From assembly GCF_042676025.1 (NCBI RefSeq), contig NZ_JBHTJP010000032.1, positions 62,001-126,000 on the forward strand: a stretch of DNA of 64,000 bases. The letters run 5' to 3'. A program made the translations under genes and the position numbers. Below, piece by piece: positions 17,255 through 25,476 of the stretch. Each line of letters opens with the position of its first letter. Positions within the stretch are counted from its first letter, which is position 1. Under the pieces are notes generated by a model. It searched no databases. It was not told the origin of the DNA and saw only the letters and a program-made list of their open reading frames with translations. Origin of the DNA: Salinimicrobium gaetbulicola. Its GTDB lineage: Bacteria > Bacteroidota > Bacteroidia > Flavobacteriales > Flavobacteriaceae.

Positions 17255-17875
17255 CTAAACGATCTTAAAGATCACCAGTGCGTACCCGTAAAATCTCACG
17301 AATCTCAAAAGTCCGAATAAAAGATAATACCTGAACTTGTAATTGATGATACCGGCAGCGATACTCGTCATCGCAAAAGGTATAGGAAGTAAAGCCCCTA
17401 CAACAATTAAAAAACCACCCCATTTTTCGGTGTTCTTAATGTGTTTGCTCATCTTGTTTTCAAGATAATTATGTACAGAAGGGATTGTCGTGATCGCTTT
17501 ACCCATATAGTAGGAGAAAATACCTCCAAGATAGGATGCAAGTGCCAGTAAGCTAAGATGTAATACCGGTGAAGCCGATTTTCCTGCCCAGGCGATGAAT
17601 AATTCCGGCGGGACCAAACCTAATATAGATTCAGACGCCAAAAAGACCAATAATATACCAATTGGGGAAAAGGTTTCGGTTACTGTTACCAACACCTGGT
17701 TGATGTTGATCACATATTCATTTACTGCCAATAGAGCGCCAATAAATAAAAGAATAGGAAGAATAGCTTTTTTGAGGCTGCCACCTACGAACTTATAAAA
17801 ACCTGTATAGTTGTAATACTGATGTAATAATTTCCAGCGAGGCTTTTTGCTCAAGACCACATTTTTCTTCTTCAT
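17255..17875 (-). CDS. VTT/DedA-like (YqaA-type) membrane protein
   Basis: 206 residues with about five TM segments. The SNARE-associated/VTT core shows the features VPPELFIAWAG (about 107) and GGIFSYYMGKAI (about 140), with GALLPIPFAMTSIAAGIINY in the second half. DedA/VTT proteins are lipid scramblases or transporters, for example recycling undecaprenyl phosphate or phospholipids. The basic N-terminus (MKKKNVVLSKKPRWK) suggests a cytoplasmic N-end. A second VTT protein is encoded at 32002. Exact substrate unknown. Confidence 0.82.
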   Translation of the reverse strand: MKKKNVVLSKKPRWKLLHQYYNYTGFYKFVGGSLKKAILPILLFIGALLAVNEYVININQVLVTVTETFSPIGILLVFLASESILGLVPPELFIAWAGKSASPVLHLSLLALASYLGGIFSYYMGKAITTIPSVHNYLENKMSKHIKNTEKWGGFLIVVGALLPIPFAMTSIAAGIINYKFRYYLLFGLLRFVRFYGYALVIFKIV

Positions 17876-17957
17876 ATACCTTTTCTTCCTTTCTATTAAA
17901 TTCTACAATTCAAGGTGTACAATTTCAAATATCACGCCAACCTGGCAGAAAAAAACG

Positions 17958-18335
17958 TTAATTCTCTTCAGCGTATTCAATAAGGCTGTTTACGAATTCC
18001 CTAAGTTCAAGGGCGTTTACTTTATTTTTTGATTCGGCCATTAGAGATAAAAGATAATCGAGGCTTTCCTGAGGATCTACCTCATTTTGAGTAGTTTCTT
18101 CGCCTTCAAATTCTTCTAGAGGTTCATCATCTGGAATGGCGATGTCAAACGTTTGATAAGTTTCAATATGTTCAAATGTCAGCCTGATAGCTTTAGCGAG
18201 AAGCGGATTGTTCTCTTCCACGGCATAAGGCCTAAGGTCTTTTAGATCTTCAACGATAGTGTTTGTAATAATACCATTGCGCATCAGGTCGCGCTGTATT
18301 TTATTCAGAAGTTTTTGTGCCTTAGGATTTTCCAA
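17958..18335 (-). CDS. Conserved hypothetical acidic protein
   Basis: 125 residues, cytoplasmic by appearance. The N-terminal half is helical (KAQKLLNKIQRDLMRNGII, then EENNPLLAKAIRLTFEHIE). A very acidic linker follows (PDDEPLEEFEGEE) and the last part is again helical (SLDYLLSLMAESKN). I believe similar proteins occur widely in Flavobacteriaceae but know no function. It lies 82 bp upstream of the VTT gene in the same direction and is divergent from the SDR gene. Confidence 0.7.
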   Translation of the reverse strand: MENPKAQKLLNKIQRDLMRNGIITNTIVEDLKDLRPYAVEENNPLLAKAIRLTFEHIETYQTFDIAIPDDEPLEEFEGEETTQNEVDPQESLDYLLSLMAESKNKVNALELREFVNSLIEYAEEN

Positions 18336-18463
18336 CGTAGCTGTTTTTTTGAAAGTTTAAACCATATTCTTCAGGAGGACTACCTGTTGGGTAATTTCCC
18401 CCGGAAGGAGCGCAAAGATAATTGAATCTTCCAGTTTTTTGCGATTGTATTTCTAAAGATTTT

Positions 18464-18510
18464 TTCTTCGGAATAAAAATTAAGACAGAATTCAATCTTC
18501 TTCCGAAGAA
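18464..18510. repeat. Inverted repeat TTCTTCGGAA / TTCCGAAGAA
   Basis: Ten-base arms at 18464-18473 and 18501-18510, perfectly complementary, separated by 27 bp, in the divergent region between the acidic protein and the SDR gene. Possibly a regulator site or a weak hairpin in the SDR leader; nothing confirms either. Confidence 0.35.
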
Positions 18511-18593
18511 TTAACAAATTCTTAAAGCTCGTACTTTCGAAAATTGGACGTGGTTTTACTACTTTCAGGAAAATTCAAATAAAAATATAAGAT

Positions 18594-19310
18594 ATGATAT
18601 TAAAAGATAAAGTGGCCTTCATAACAGGAGGTAGCAAAGGAATAGGATACGGGGTCGCCCGGGCACTCGCCGAACAGGGAGTGAACGTAGGGATCACCAG
18701 CAGGCACGTCGAGGAAGCTGAAAAAGCCGCCAAAGAGATCAGTTCTTTAGGAAAAGGAGAAGTGATGGGGCTCGCGGCTGATGTAAGAGATCTTTCTAGT
18801 CAGGAGTCAGCTATTAAAAAAATAACGGATAAATGGGGACAACTGGATATTCTGGTAGCAAATGCCGGAGTTGGTCATTTTGGATCTATTGAGGAGTTAA
18901 CTGTAGATCAATGGCAGCAAACGATAGATACCAACCTTACCGGTGTTTTTTACAGCATGAAAGCTGCCATTCCCTCTTTAAAAAGCTCAAAAGGATATAT
19001 CTTCACGATCTCTAGTCTTGCCGGAACCAATTTCTTTGCCGGAGGAACAGCTTATAACGCCAGTAAATTTGGAGTAACTGGGTTTACCCAGGCCGCCATG
19101 CTGGATCTTCGCGATCATGATATCAAAGTGTCTACCATCATGCCAGGATCTGTTTCTACATATTTTAATGAACATACACCTTCTGAAGCTGATGCGTGGA
19201 AAATTCAAATAGAGGATATTGGCGAATTGGTAGTAGATCTTCTAAAGATGAATCATAGGGCTCTTCCAAGTAAAATTGAGGTGCGACCAACTAAACCACC
19301 AAAAAAGTAA
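18594..19310 (+). CDS. Short-chain dehydrogenase/reductase (SDR)
   Basis: 238 residues, classical SDR. Cofactor motif TGGSKGIG (11-18), NAG at 90-92, catalytic Ser in TISSLAG (about 140) and the Tyr154-x3-Lys158 pair in YNASK. Arg37 (TSRH) near the end of strand 2 suggests NADP(H) preference. It reduces a carbonyl or oxidises an alcohol; the substrate is not readable, although its length and VAFITGGSKGIG start recall 3-ketoacyl-ACP reductase-like proteins. It is a single gene ending in a perfect palindromic terminator shared with the convergent alpha/beta hydrolase gene. Confidence 0.9.
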   Translation: MILKDKVAFITGGSKGIGYGVARALAEQGVNVGITSRHVEEAEKAAKEISSLGKGEVMGLAADVRDLSSQESAIKKITDKWGQLDILVANAGVGHFGSIEELTVDQWQQTIDTNLTGVFYSMKAAIPSLKSSKGYIFTISSLAGTNFFAGGTAYNASKFGVTGFTQAAMLDLRDHDIKVSTIMPGSVSTYFNEHTPSEADAWKIQIEDIGELVVDLLKMNHRALPSKIEVRPTKPPKK

Positions 19311-19316
19311 AGCAAT

Positions 19317-19346
19317 AAAAAAGGAGGTTAATTAACCTCCTTTTTT
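19317..19346. terminator. Perfect palindromic bidirectional terminator
   Basis: A 30-base perfect palindrome with arms AAAAAAGGAGGTTAA and TTAACCTCCTTTTTT. It serves the SDR gene and overlaps the stop codon of the convergent hydrolase gene by two bases. Confidence 0.9.
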
Positions 19347-20235
19347 ATTTTAAGTGGACACTTTTTGCCTGTTCCACAATTCTATCGGCTATGGCCAGCC
19401 ATGATTCTTCCTGAAGAAAATGCTTAGCCGGTAACCTTTCAATTTCTCTAAGATTGGCAGTTTTTTGGATCTCCCGTCCATATCTGGAAAGAGTTAAACC
19501 CGAATCCTTATCTCCCCAAATAGCCTGAACCGGATACCTCACATTTTGGACAGAATTCAAGCAGAGCTCTCGGAAATCTTCAGAGTGATCGAAATTTCTC
19601 ATGACCTTTAAAAAGGCTTTTCCATCATCTTTCATTTTCAGAAGGTCAACATATGCATTTATTTCTGCCAGAGGAATTTTTTCTGACCTGACAACTCCCA
19701 TTGCTTTGAACATTACCGGCCAGGTAGCATGAGTGATCATTTTCAATTCTGCTTCACCAACCAACTTTTTTTCAAAGGGTCTCATGACCAAAGGCTTTTT
19801 GAAATTCACCACATCTATCCAGGTATTCAGAATGGAAAGTGACATGACCTTTGAAGGATGTCTTGCAGCCAGGGCAAAACCTATTGGTCCACCTATATCA
19901 TGGACAACCAGATGATACTTTTTTACCTTCAGACGGGTAAGTGCCTTAGATAGAAAGTCTGCAAAATTGGAGAAACTGTATTCAAAATCCTTAGGACGAT
20001 CTGTAAGCCCAAACCCGGGAAGATCTATGCTAATACCTTTATAGCCTTTTTTTGAAAGGGACTGCAATACCTTTCGGTATAAAAAAGAAGAAGTTGGAAC
20101 ACCATGAATACATACCACTGGTTCCCCGCGGCCGTAACAGAGCGCAAAAGTATTTATACCGTCAACAGAAATATATCTCCCGGAGGATTCATGGTCTGTG
20201 ATAACGGAATCAATGCTTAACTCCTTTTTTTGCAT
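19345..20235 (-). CDS. Alpha/beta hydrolase with Asp nucleophile (haloalkane dehalogenase / epoxide hydrolase type)
   Basis: 296 residues, no signal peptide. The oxyanion motif is HGVPTSS (44-50). The nucleophile elbow reads VHDIGGPIG, placing Asp113 where esterases have Ser; this is the haloalkane dehalogenase and epoxide hydrolase pattern. A strand motif AIWGDKDSGL gives the acid region and LPAKHFLQEE (about 270) the catalytic His. It would hydrolyse a C-halogen bond, epoxide or similar substrate. The DJ-1/PfpI gene lies 9 bp upstream on the same strand, so the two are co-transcribed and may share a detoxification role. Dehalogenase versus epoxide hydrolase cannot be decided by eye. Confidence 0.85.
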   Translation of the reverse strand: MQKKELSIDSVITDHESSGRYISVDGINTFALCYGRGEPVVCIHGVPTSSFLYRKVLQSLSKKGYKGISIDLPGFGLTDRPKDFEYSFSNFADFLSKALTRLKVKKYHLVVHDIGGPIGFALAARHPSKVMSLSILNTWIDVVNFKKPLVMRPFEKKLVGEAELKMITHATWPVMFKAMGVVRSEKIPLAEINAYVDLLKMKDDGKAFLKVMRNFDHSEDFRELCLNSVQNVRYPVQAIWGDKDSGLTLSRYGREIQKTANLREIERLPAKHFLQEESWLAIADRIVEQAKSVHLK

Positions 20236-20244
20236 AGGCTGATA

Positions 20245-20925
20245 CTACTTGTTTTTGAGCATTTTCAAAAGTTCCTCTGCCGCTTTTTCAGAAGAGGCAG
20301 GGTTTTGTCCGGTTATCAAATTTCCGTCAACCAGCACATATGAATTCCAGTCATCGGCTTTGCTGTAATTAGCGCCCAATTGATTCATTTTATCCTGTAT
20401 TAAAAATGGTACTATATCTGTAAGGCCAACCGCATCTTCTTCAGAATTTGTAAAACCGGTCACATTTTTACCTCTAACAAGGGGTTCTTTGTTGGACTCT
20501 ACATTTGCAAGAGCTGCTGGAGCGTGACATACAAATGCCAGAGGTTTTTGTTGGTCATTGAACTTTTCGATCAAAGAGATCGATTTTAGATCATTTGCAA
20601 GATCCCATAGAGGTCCATGTCCACCCGGGTAGAATACAGCATCAAAATCATCTGCATCTACATCTTCGAGTTTTTTAGAATGTGCTAATTTTTCCTGTAG
20701 TTCTTTGTCTTCATCGAAACGCCGAGTGGCATCGGTTTCTGCATCTTTGGTTGTACTTGAGGGGTCAATTGGCGGTTGGCCTCCTTTTGGTGACGCAATG
20801 GTTACATCTACCCCGGCATCGGCCAAAACATAATATGGAGCGGCAAACTCCTCTACCCAAAAGCCTGTTTTCTTTCCTGTATCTCCTAATTCACTGTGAG
20901 AGGTTAATACCATTAATACTTTCAT
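20245..20925 (-). CDS. DJ-1/PfpI-family protein (Hsp31-like)
   Basis: 226 residues. The nucleophile elbow FVCHAPAAL puts Cys133-His134 at the active site, and an acidic residue near 25-26 (FWVEEFAAP) completes the usual Glu-Cys arrangement. GGHGPLWDL near 101 is typical of the Hsp31/HchA class (type 1 glutamine amidotransferase-like). Members are glyoxalase III/deglycase or holding chaperones that handle methylglyoxal-type damage. It is first in a two-gene unit with the Asp-nucleophile hydrolase. A good promoter candidate lies 38 bp upstream of its ATG. Confidence 0.88.
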   Translation of the reverse strand: MKVLMVLTSHSELGDTGKKTGFWVEEFAAPYYVLADAGVDVTIASPKGGQPPIDPSSTTKDAETDATRRFDEDKELQEKLAHSKKLEDVDADDFDAVFYPGGHGPLWDLANDLKSISLIEKFNDQQKPLAFVCHAPAALANVESNKEPLVRGKNVTGFTNSEEDAVGLTDIVPFLIQDKMNQLGANYSKADDWNSYVLVDGNLITGQNPASSEKAAEELLKMLKNK

Positions 20926-20962
20926 ATCCTTAAGTTTAAAATGTTTTTATTTTTAAGTTGCT

Positions 20963-20994
20963 TAAAATTACAACCCTATATAAAGTTCACCAAA
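20963..20994 (-). promoter_or_regulatory. Promoter candidate for the DJ-1/hydrolase pair
   Basis: On the minus strand TTTG (complement of 20991-20994), then 20 bp, then TAATTTTA (complement of 20963-20970). This matches the Bacteroidota TTTG / TAnnTTTG layout except for the last base. Confidence 0.5.
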
Positions 20995-21084
20995 GCCCTG
21001 GTACTAATTAAAGGTTAAATTGTACTCTGAATAGAAGAGATGCCATTGTTTCAATTTGCAGACGGTAAACCAATTTGAGCTTCG

Positions 21085-21092
21085 TACTTTTG
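21085..21092 (+). promoter_or_regulatory. -7 box TACTTTTG before the FUSC gene
   Basis: Exact TAnnTTTG match 22 bp before the TTG start of the FUSC gene. No -33 TTTG is at normal distance. It supports transcription starting just ahead of the TTG start. Confidence 0.4.
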
Positions 21093-21114
21093 TGATACCA
21101 TAACCAATTAAAAA

Positions 21115-23358
21115 TTGAACTTAACCCAATATTTCAAGTCGTTTTTGGAACTGTTGAAGACTGCCGAATTTTCCAAAGGCATTAGTTTCGCGGTGGCAGC
21201 CATCCTGCCTATTCTCCTTGCCAATCATTTTGGACAGGCGAGTGTAGGAGTAGCTATGGCGATAGGGGTACTTCTAAGTTCACCCAGTGATGTTCCCGGC
21301 AGCCTGGAACGACGAATGACAGGAGTTTTCTTTTCGGTTATTATGGCAACACTGGGGACATTGTTAGCCGGTTACGCAGCTATGAGCAACGTCCTTATGA
21401 TCCCGGTGTTGGCCGTACTCATTTTTGGTTTTTCAATGATCTCAGTTTTTGGCTTCAGGGCCTCCCTGATCGCATTTTCAGGCCTTTTTGCAATTGTACT
21501 AAGTTTGGCTAAGGTTCCTTCGGAAGGTTCTGTTTTAGTGCATTCACTGCTAGTTGGAACTGGTGGCTTATGGTATCTTATTTTTACGGTATTGCTCCAT
21601 TTTTTAACCCGAAGAAAAGAGACAGAAAATTTAATGGCGGAAGGATTTGAGCTAACCGCTGAATATCTTCAGATAAGAGTAAACCTAATGAGGGATGATT
21701 CCGGGGATAGGGAAAGTCTTAAAAAAGAATTGTTACGGGTGCAGACTTCCATTAATGAAAATCATGAACTTACCAGGGATGTGGTGATCTCACGCCGTAA
21801 GAACTTCGGAAGATCAGGAGTGGTGAGGAAAAAGCTACTCATATTTATGGACCTTATTGACATTCTGGAATTGGGAATGGCAAATCCGGTGAACTATGAA
21901 CGAATGCAGCAGCTATTTACAAACCGAAAGAAAGAGCTGGATCTTATAAATGACTGGAGCGAGGCCATGGTACTGCAAATGAAAGAGATCTCACGGGTTT
22001 GGAGGGATCGCAAAACATATGAGACAAATCCAGATTTGGAAGAGAAAAGAAGAAAAGTTTGGGAAGCTTTCAGGCATTTTGAAAAGGATGCCAGGTTCCC
22101 CGAGGAAAGGGAAACAATTCTTGTCTTCCGAAACCTGATCGTTTTCAAGGAAAAGCAGCACCAAAAGATTCGATCTATTGAAAGACTCCTAAAAGAATAT
22201 GAAGGTAAGCCAAAGCTTACGCCAAAGACTAAAGAGGCTGAACGCTTTTTGACCACTCAGGAATATGATTTTAAAACCCTGTTGGATAACCTTGATTTCA
22301 AATCTCCTATTTTCAGGCATTCTTTGAGGTTGACCGTAGTTCTTATTGCCGGTTTGCTTCTGGGGCGATTATTCCATTTTCAAAATGCCTATTGGATATT
22401 ATTGACCAGCCTGGTGATCATGCGACCGGGTTATGCACTTACACGTGATCGTTTTAAGCAACGTCTCTACGGGACTTTGATAGGTGGTGCAATAGCCGTA
22501 AGCATTGTCCTAATGGTTCAAAATACGATGGTCTATGCAGTTTTGGCTGTGATCACCCTGGTTTTTGCATTTTCCATGATCCAGCGAAATTACAAAGCGG
22601 CAGCGGCTTTCATAACGTTGAATGTGATCTTCGTGTATAGTTTATTACGTCCAAATGCGTTTGAGGTAATACAGTACAGAATGCTGGATACAGTGCTGGG
22701 TGCAGGACTAGCCTTCCTTGGGAATAAATTCTTTTGGCCAACCTGGGAATATAAAGGCATCAAAAATTATATATCGGCCAGTATACAGGCTAATTTGAAT
22801 TACCTTCAAGAAATTGAAGACTACTATCTTAAAAAAGGCAAATTACCCACCACTTATAAGCTATCCCGTAAACAGGCATTTTTAAAGGCTGGAGATTTGA
22901 ATGCCGCATTTCAAAGGATGGCTCAGGAGCCCGAACAAGGGGAAAGTGACTTGGGGACGGTGTTCAAGATCGTCTCGGTGAATCAGGAGTTGTTATCTGC
23001 ATCTGCTTCATTAGGTACTTTCATTCGGGTTCAAACTACAACAAGTGCTTCAAGGCATTTTACAAACTATATGAGAGCTATTCGGGAGAACCTGCAACAT
23101 TCCGAAGAGATGCTGCAAGAAGAATCCATTAAGAAAAGACCTTTTAAAGAGGAGATCGAGCAGGCCGAATCCTACTTTAAGGAGAAGTATGAAGAATTGG
23201 TGGAACTTCGAAGGAAAGAGAAAGAGTTGGGGCAGGTAGAGATAAGTGAGGATCTTAGAAAACGCTTACAGGAAATACAGATAATTACAGATCAATTGAA
23301 GTGGTTGCTTGACCTATCTGAGAATTTAAAGGTGCTTATCTCAAAAACTGCTTTTTAG
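21115..23358 (+). CDS. FUSC-family (YccS/YhfK-like) inner membrane transporter
   Basis: 747 residues from a TTG start. An in-frame TAA at 21109 excludes any longer form, and the next ATG (codon 46) would delete the first conserved TM helix, so TTG is chosen. Two membrane blocks, about 20-160 and 405-520, flank a cytoplasmic helical domain (about 165-395), and a second cytoplasmic domain ends the protein. The second block has LRLTVVLIAGLLLGRLF and WILLTSLVIMRPGY, typical of fusaric acid resistance (FUSC) proteins. Relatives are linked to efflux of aromatic acids, but YccS-type function is not established. It is a single gene followed by a GCCACC hairpin. Confidence 0.88.
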   Translation: MNLTQYFKSFLELLKTAEFSKGISFAVAAILPILLANHFGQASVGVAMAIGVLLSSPSDVPGSLERRMTGVFFSVIMATLGTLLAGYAAMSNVLMIPVLAVLIFGFSMISVFGFRASLIAFSGLFAIVLSLAKVPSEGSVLVHSLLVGTGGLWYLIFTVLLHFLTRRKETENLMAEGFELTAEYLQIRVNLMRDDSGDRESLKKELLRVQTSINENHELTRDVVISRRKNFGRSGVVRKKLLIFMDLIDILELGMANPVNYERMQQLFTNRKKELDLINDWSEAMVLQMKEISRVWRDRKTYETNPDLEEKRRKVWEAFRHFEKDARFPEERETILVFRNLIVFKEKQHQKIRSIERLLKEYEGKPKLTPKTKEAERFLTTQEYDFKTLLDNLDFKSPIFRHSLRLTVVLIAGLLLGRLFHFQNAYWILLTSLVIMRPGYALTRDRFKQRLYGTLIGGAIAVSIVLMVQNTMVYAVLAVITLVFAFSMIQRNYKAAAAFITLNVIFVYSLLRPNAFEVIQYRMLDTVLGAGLAFLGNKFFWPTWEYKGIKNYISASIQANLNYLQEIEDYYLKKGKLPTTYKLSRKQAFLKAGDLNAAFQRMAQEPEQGESDLGTVFKIVSVNQELLSASASLGTFIRVQTTTSASRHFTNYMRAIRENLQHSEEMLQEESIKKRPFKEEIEQAESYFKEKYEELVELRRKEKELGQVEISEDLRKRLQEIQIITDQLKWLLDLSENLKVLISKTAF

Positions 23359-23370
23359 GCAATAGATAAA

Positions 23371-23389
23371 GCCACCCTTTTGAGGTGGC
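23371..23389. terminator. GCCACC/GGTGGC hairpin after the FUSC gene
   Basis: Stem GCCACC (23371-23376) and GGTGGC (23384-23389) with a 7-base loop, between the FUSC gene and the minus-strand microprotein gene. There is no strong T-run on either side, so efficiency is uncertain. Confidence 0.5.
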
Positions 23390-23426
23390 CTGAAAATAAA
23401 ACTACATGTAAACAGAATTTAGAATT

Positions 23427-23555
23427 CTATTTTCTCTCTTTTGGTTGCGCTTTTTTAGGAGCTGCTTTTTGTTCGTGTTGACCTTTTTTAGGAGCTGCTT
23501 TTTGTTCAGCTGGCTTCCTGGGTTGTTCTTGTTTTTGTTTTTCGTGTTGTGCCAT
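23427..23555 (-). CDS. 42-residue basic repeat microprotein
   Basis: ATG at 23555 to TAG at 23427, too short for usual ORF cut-offs. The translation begins MAQHEKQKQEQPRKPAEQ and consists almost only of K, Q, E, A, P and H. An 11-residue unit is repeated: EQKAAPKKGQH then EQKAAPKKAQP. At DNA level this is a 25-base identical repeat at 23450-23474 and 23483-23507 with a 33-base period, so codon phase is kept. No membrane or signal segment. It is likely a disordered, basic, possibly nucleic-acid-associated or stress-related small protein; function unknown. Preserved frame and start, plus a hairpin beyond its 3' end, favour a real gene. Confidence 0.6.
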   Translation of the reverse strand: MAQHEKQKQEQPRKPAEQKAAPKKGQHEQKAAPKKAQPKERK

Positions 23556-23695
23556 GACTCAAACGGTTTTGATTAATGATTAAATTTACAACTACCTGAA
23601 ATATAGTGGTTTGTATTTAAGATTATTTAACTTGACTTTGACACTAAATTCTTCAGATTTTCATTGTTTTAACCTTCCTTCGTGATATAGGGATT

Positions 23696-24541
23696 ATGGC
23701 AGTTGATTTTCTTAATTTTGAAAAAAGAATTCCCGCGATGGCATCGTCTATGAATATGGATAAAGTAATAAAAGAGATCATTTCTCAAAAGAAGCTTCCT
23801 CATTTAAAAATGAGAATAAAGGAGCGGGCAGAAGCCTTTACTCACAACCTCTTTTACACACTTTTTGATGAGGATACTCCCGTAAAGGAAAATATGGAAA
23901 AGCTGGCCTTTGATTTTCAGGAACTGGCAGACCTTGTATGCTGGGAACCGGAAAAGGCTTGTAAAGATATTTGGGAGGAATACTGCAATAGACTACCCAG
24001 TATTCTTAAAATGTTGCATAAGGATGCAGTAGCTATCGCCGGAAATGATCCTGCTGCAAACTCTGTGGAGGAGGTATATTTGTCCTATCCGGGGTTCTAT
24101 GCGATTGCCGTTTACAGATTAAGTCATGAATTGTATCAATTCAGGTTACCACTTGTACCCAGATTAATGACAGAATGTGCCCACAGGATCACCGGAACTG
24201 ATATAAATCCCGGTGCTCAAATAGGGGAGTCTTTTTTTATAGATCACGCTACTGGAGTTGTTATAGGCGAGACCGCAGTGATTAAGAACAATGTTAAGAT
24301 CTATCAGGGAGTTACCCTGGGGGCATTATATGTTGAGAGGGAACTACGGAATAAAAAACGGCATCCTACCATTGAGGACAACGTAACTATCTATGCCAAC
24401 GCGACCATTCTAGGGGGAGATACCGTGATAGGAGCTAACAGTATTATTGGCGGAAACGCATGGCTCACTTCTTCGGTTCCTGAAAATTCATTTGTCACCC
24501 ATTCCCCGCAGATCAAAATAAAAAACCTTCAGAAGAAATGA
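23696..24541 (+). CDS. cysE: Serine O-acetyltransferase
   Basis: 281 residues. An N-terminal helical domain (about 1-160) is followed by a left-handed beta-helix of hexapeptide repeats (about 165-275), seen as GAQIGESFFIDHATG, VVIGETAVI, VKIYQGVTLGAL and ATILGGDTVIGANSIIGG. FIDHATG carries the catalytic His (about 180). It makes O-acetylserine from serine and acetyl-CoA, the first step of cysteine synthesis. Its stop overlaps the ATG of the cysteine synthase gene by four bases, so the two are translationally coupled. The C-terminus (KIKNLQKK) lacks the terminal Ile that binds cysteine synthase in enteric CysE, so complex formation is doubtful. Confidence 0.94.
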   Translation: MAVDFLNFEKRIPAMASSMNMDKVIKEIISQKKLPHLKMRIKERAEAFTHNLFYTLFDEDTPVKENMEKLAFDFQELADLVCWEPEKACKDIWEEYCNRLPSILKMLHKDAVAIAGNDPAANSVEEVYLSYPGFYAIAVYRLSHELYQFRLPLVPRLMTECAHRITGTDINPGAQIGESFFIDHATGVVIGETAVIKNNVKIYQGVTLGALYVERELRNKKRHPTIEDNVTIYANATILGGDTVIGANSIIGGNAWLTSSVPENSFVTHSPQIKIKNLQKK

Positions 24542-25422
24542 GCAAGACAATTTTAGATCTTATTGGAAATACTCCATTGGTCAGGGCCCAACACCTGGTC
24601 AAAAATGATAACGTACAGCTATATTTCAAACTTGAGGGACAGAATCCCGGAGGAAGCGTTAAGGACCGTCCGGCTTATAACATGATCAGGAAGGCTATGG
24701 ATCGTGGCGAAATTACTCCTGAAACGAAACTTATTGAGGCTACCAGTGGGAATACCGGAATTGCCCTTGCTCTGATTGCCCGCCTGTTCAACCTTCACAT
24801 TGAACTGGTGATGCCGGAGAATTCTACCGAAGAACGAATCAAGACTATGAGGGCCTACGGGGCAAAGGTCATACTTACCAGTGCTGATAGCGGAATTGAA
24901 GGTTCAAGAGATTATGCTGAGGATAAGGTGAAAACAGCAGGTTATAAAATGCTGAATCAATTCGGGAATAACGATAATTGGAAAGCACATTATGAAACCA
25001 CTGGTCCCGAAATTTGGCGGGATACCAACCATGAGATCACTCATTTTGTATCCTCAATGGGAACAACCGGTACCATAATGGGAACATCAACTTTTCTTAA
25101 AGAGCAAAACGGGGAGGTGCAGATTGTTGGTGTGCAGCCAAAAGATGGAGCACGTATTCCGGGGATCAGAAAGTGGCCTAAAGAGTATTTACCCAGCATT
25201 TTTGATGCTTCTAAAGTAGACCGGGTAATGGAGGTTGACGAGGAGGAGGCCCGGGCAATGACCATACGTTTGGCTAAGGAAGAAGGGATCTTTGCCGGAA
25301 TGAGCAGCGGAGGGGCAGCAGCGGCTGCTTTAAGGCTTTGCGAAGAACTGGAAGAAGGAGTGGTAGTAAGTATTGTTTGCGACCGAGGGGATCGTTACCT
25401 GTCTTCAGATCTATTTGACTAA
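24538..25422 (+). CDS. cysM: Cysteine synthase (O-acetylserine sulfhydrylase), CysM type
   Basis: 294 residues, PLP fold type II. The cofactor lysine is Lys42 in NPGGSVKDRPA, and the substrate-binding loop is EATSGNTGIALA (about 68-79). GTTGTIMGT near 177 binds the PLP phosphate. The short form and the PGGSVKDR spelling favour CysM over CysK. It makes cysteine from O-acetylserine and sulfide (or thiosulfate for CysM). It overlaps cysE by four bases in an operon and is followed by a hairpin. Confidence 0.94.
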   Translation: MSKTILDLIGNTPLVRAQHLVKNDNVQLYFKLEGQNPGGSVKDRPAYNMIRKAMDRGEITPETKLIEATSGNTGIALALIARLFNLHIELVMPENSTEERIKTMRAYGAKVILTSADSGIEGSRDYAEDKVKTAGYKMLNQFGNNDNWKAHYETTGPEIWRDTNHEITHFVSSMGTTGTIMGTSTFLKEQNGEVQIVGVQPKDGARIPGIRKWPKEYLPSIFDASKVDRVMEVDEEEARAMTIRLAKEEGIFAGMSSGGAAAAALRLCEELEEGVVVSIVCDRGDRYLSSDLFD

Positions 25423-25426
25423 AAAA

Positions 25427-25454
25427 AGCCACCTAAAATTTCTTGTAGGTGGCT
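25427..25454. terminator. Hairpin between cysM and a convergent gene
   Basis: Stem AGCCACCTA (25427-25435) with TAGGTGGCT (25446-25454). The A-run on the left becomes a U-run for the minus-strand gene at 25477, for which it is a good terminator; it may also stop cysM reading. Confidence 0.75.
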
Positions 25455-25476
25455 ACCAATTAGAAAACACGTGATT

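Larger units (their letters stand above)
23359..23695. other. Intergenic stretch between FUSC and cysE
   Basis: Apart from the hairpin at 23371 and the repeat microprotein at 23427-23555, I see only AT-rich sequence before cysE, with no clear promoter match. Confidence 0.5.

Noticed and set aside
23450..23507. CRISPR-like short direct repeat
   Set aside because: Only two 25-base copies at a 33-base period, inside a coding frame; this is an in-phase peptide repeat and not a spacer array.
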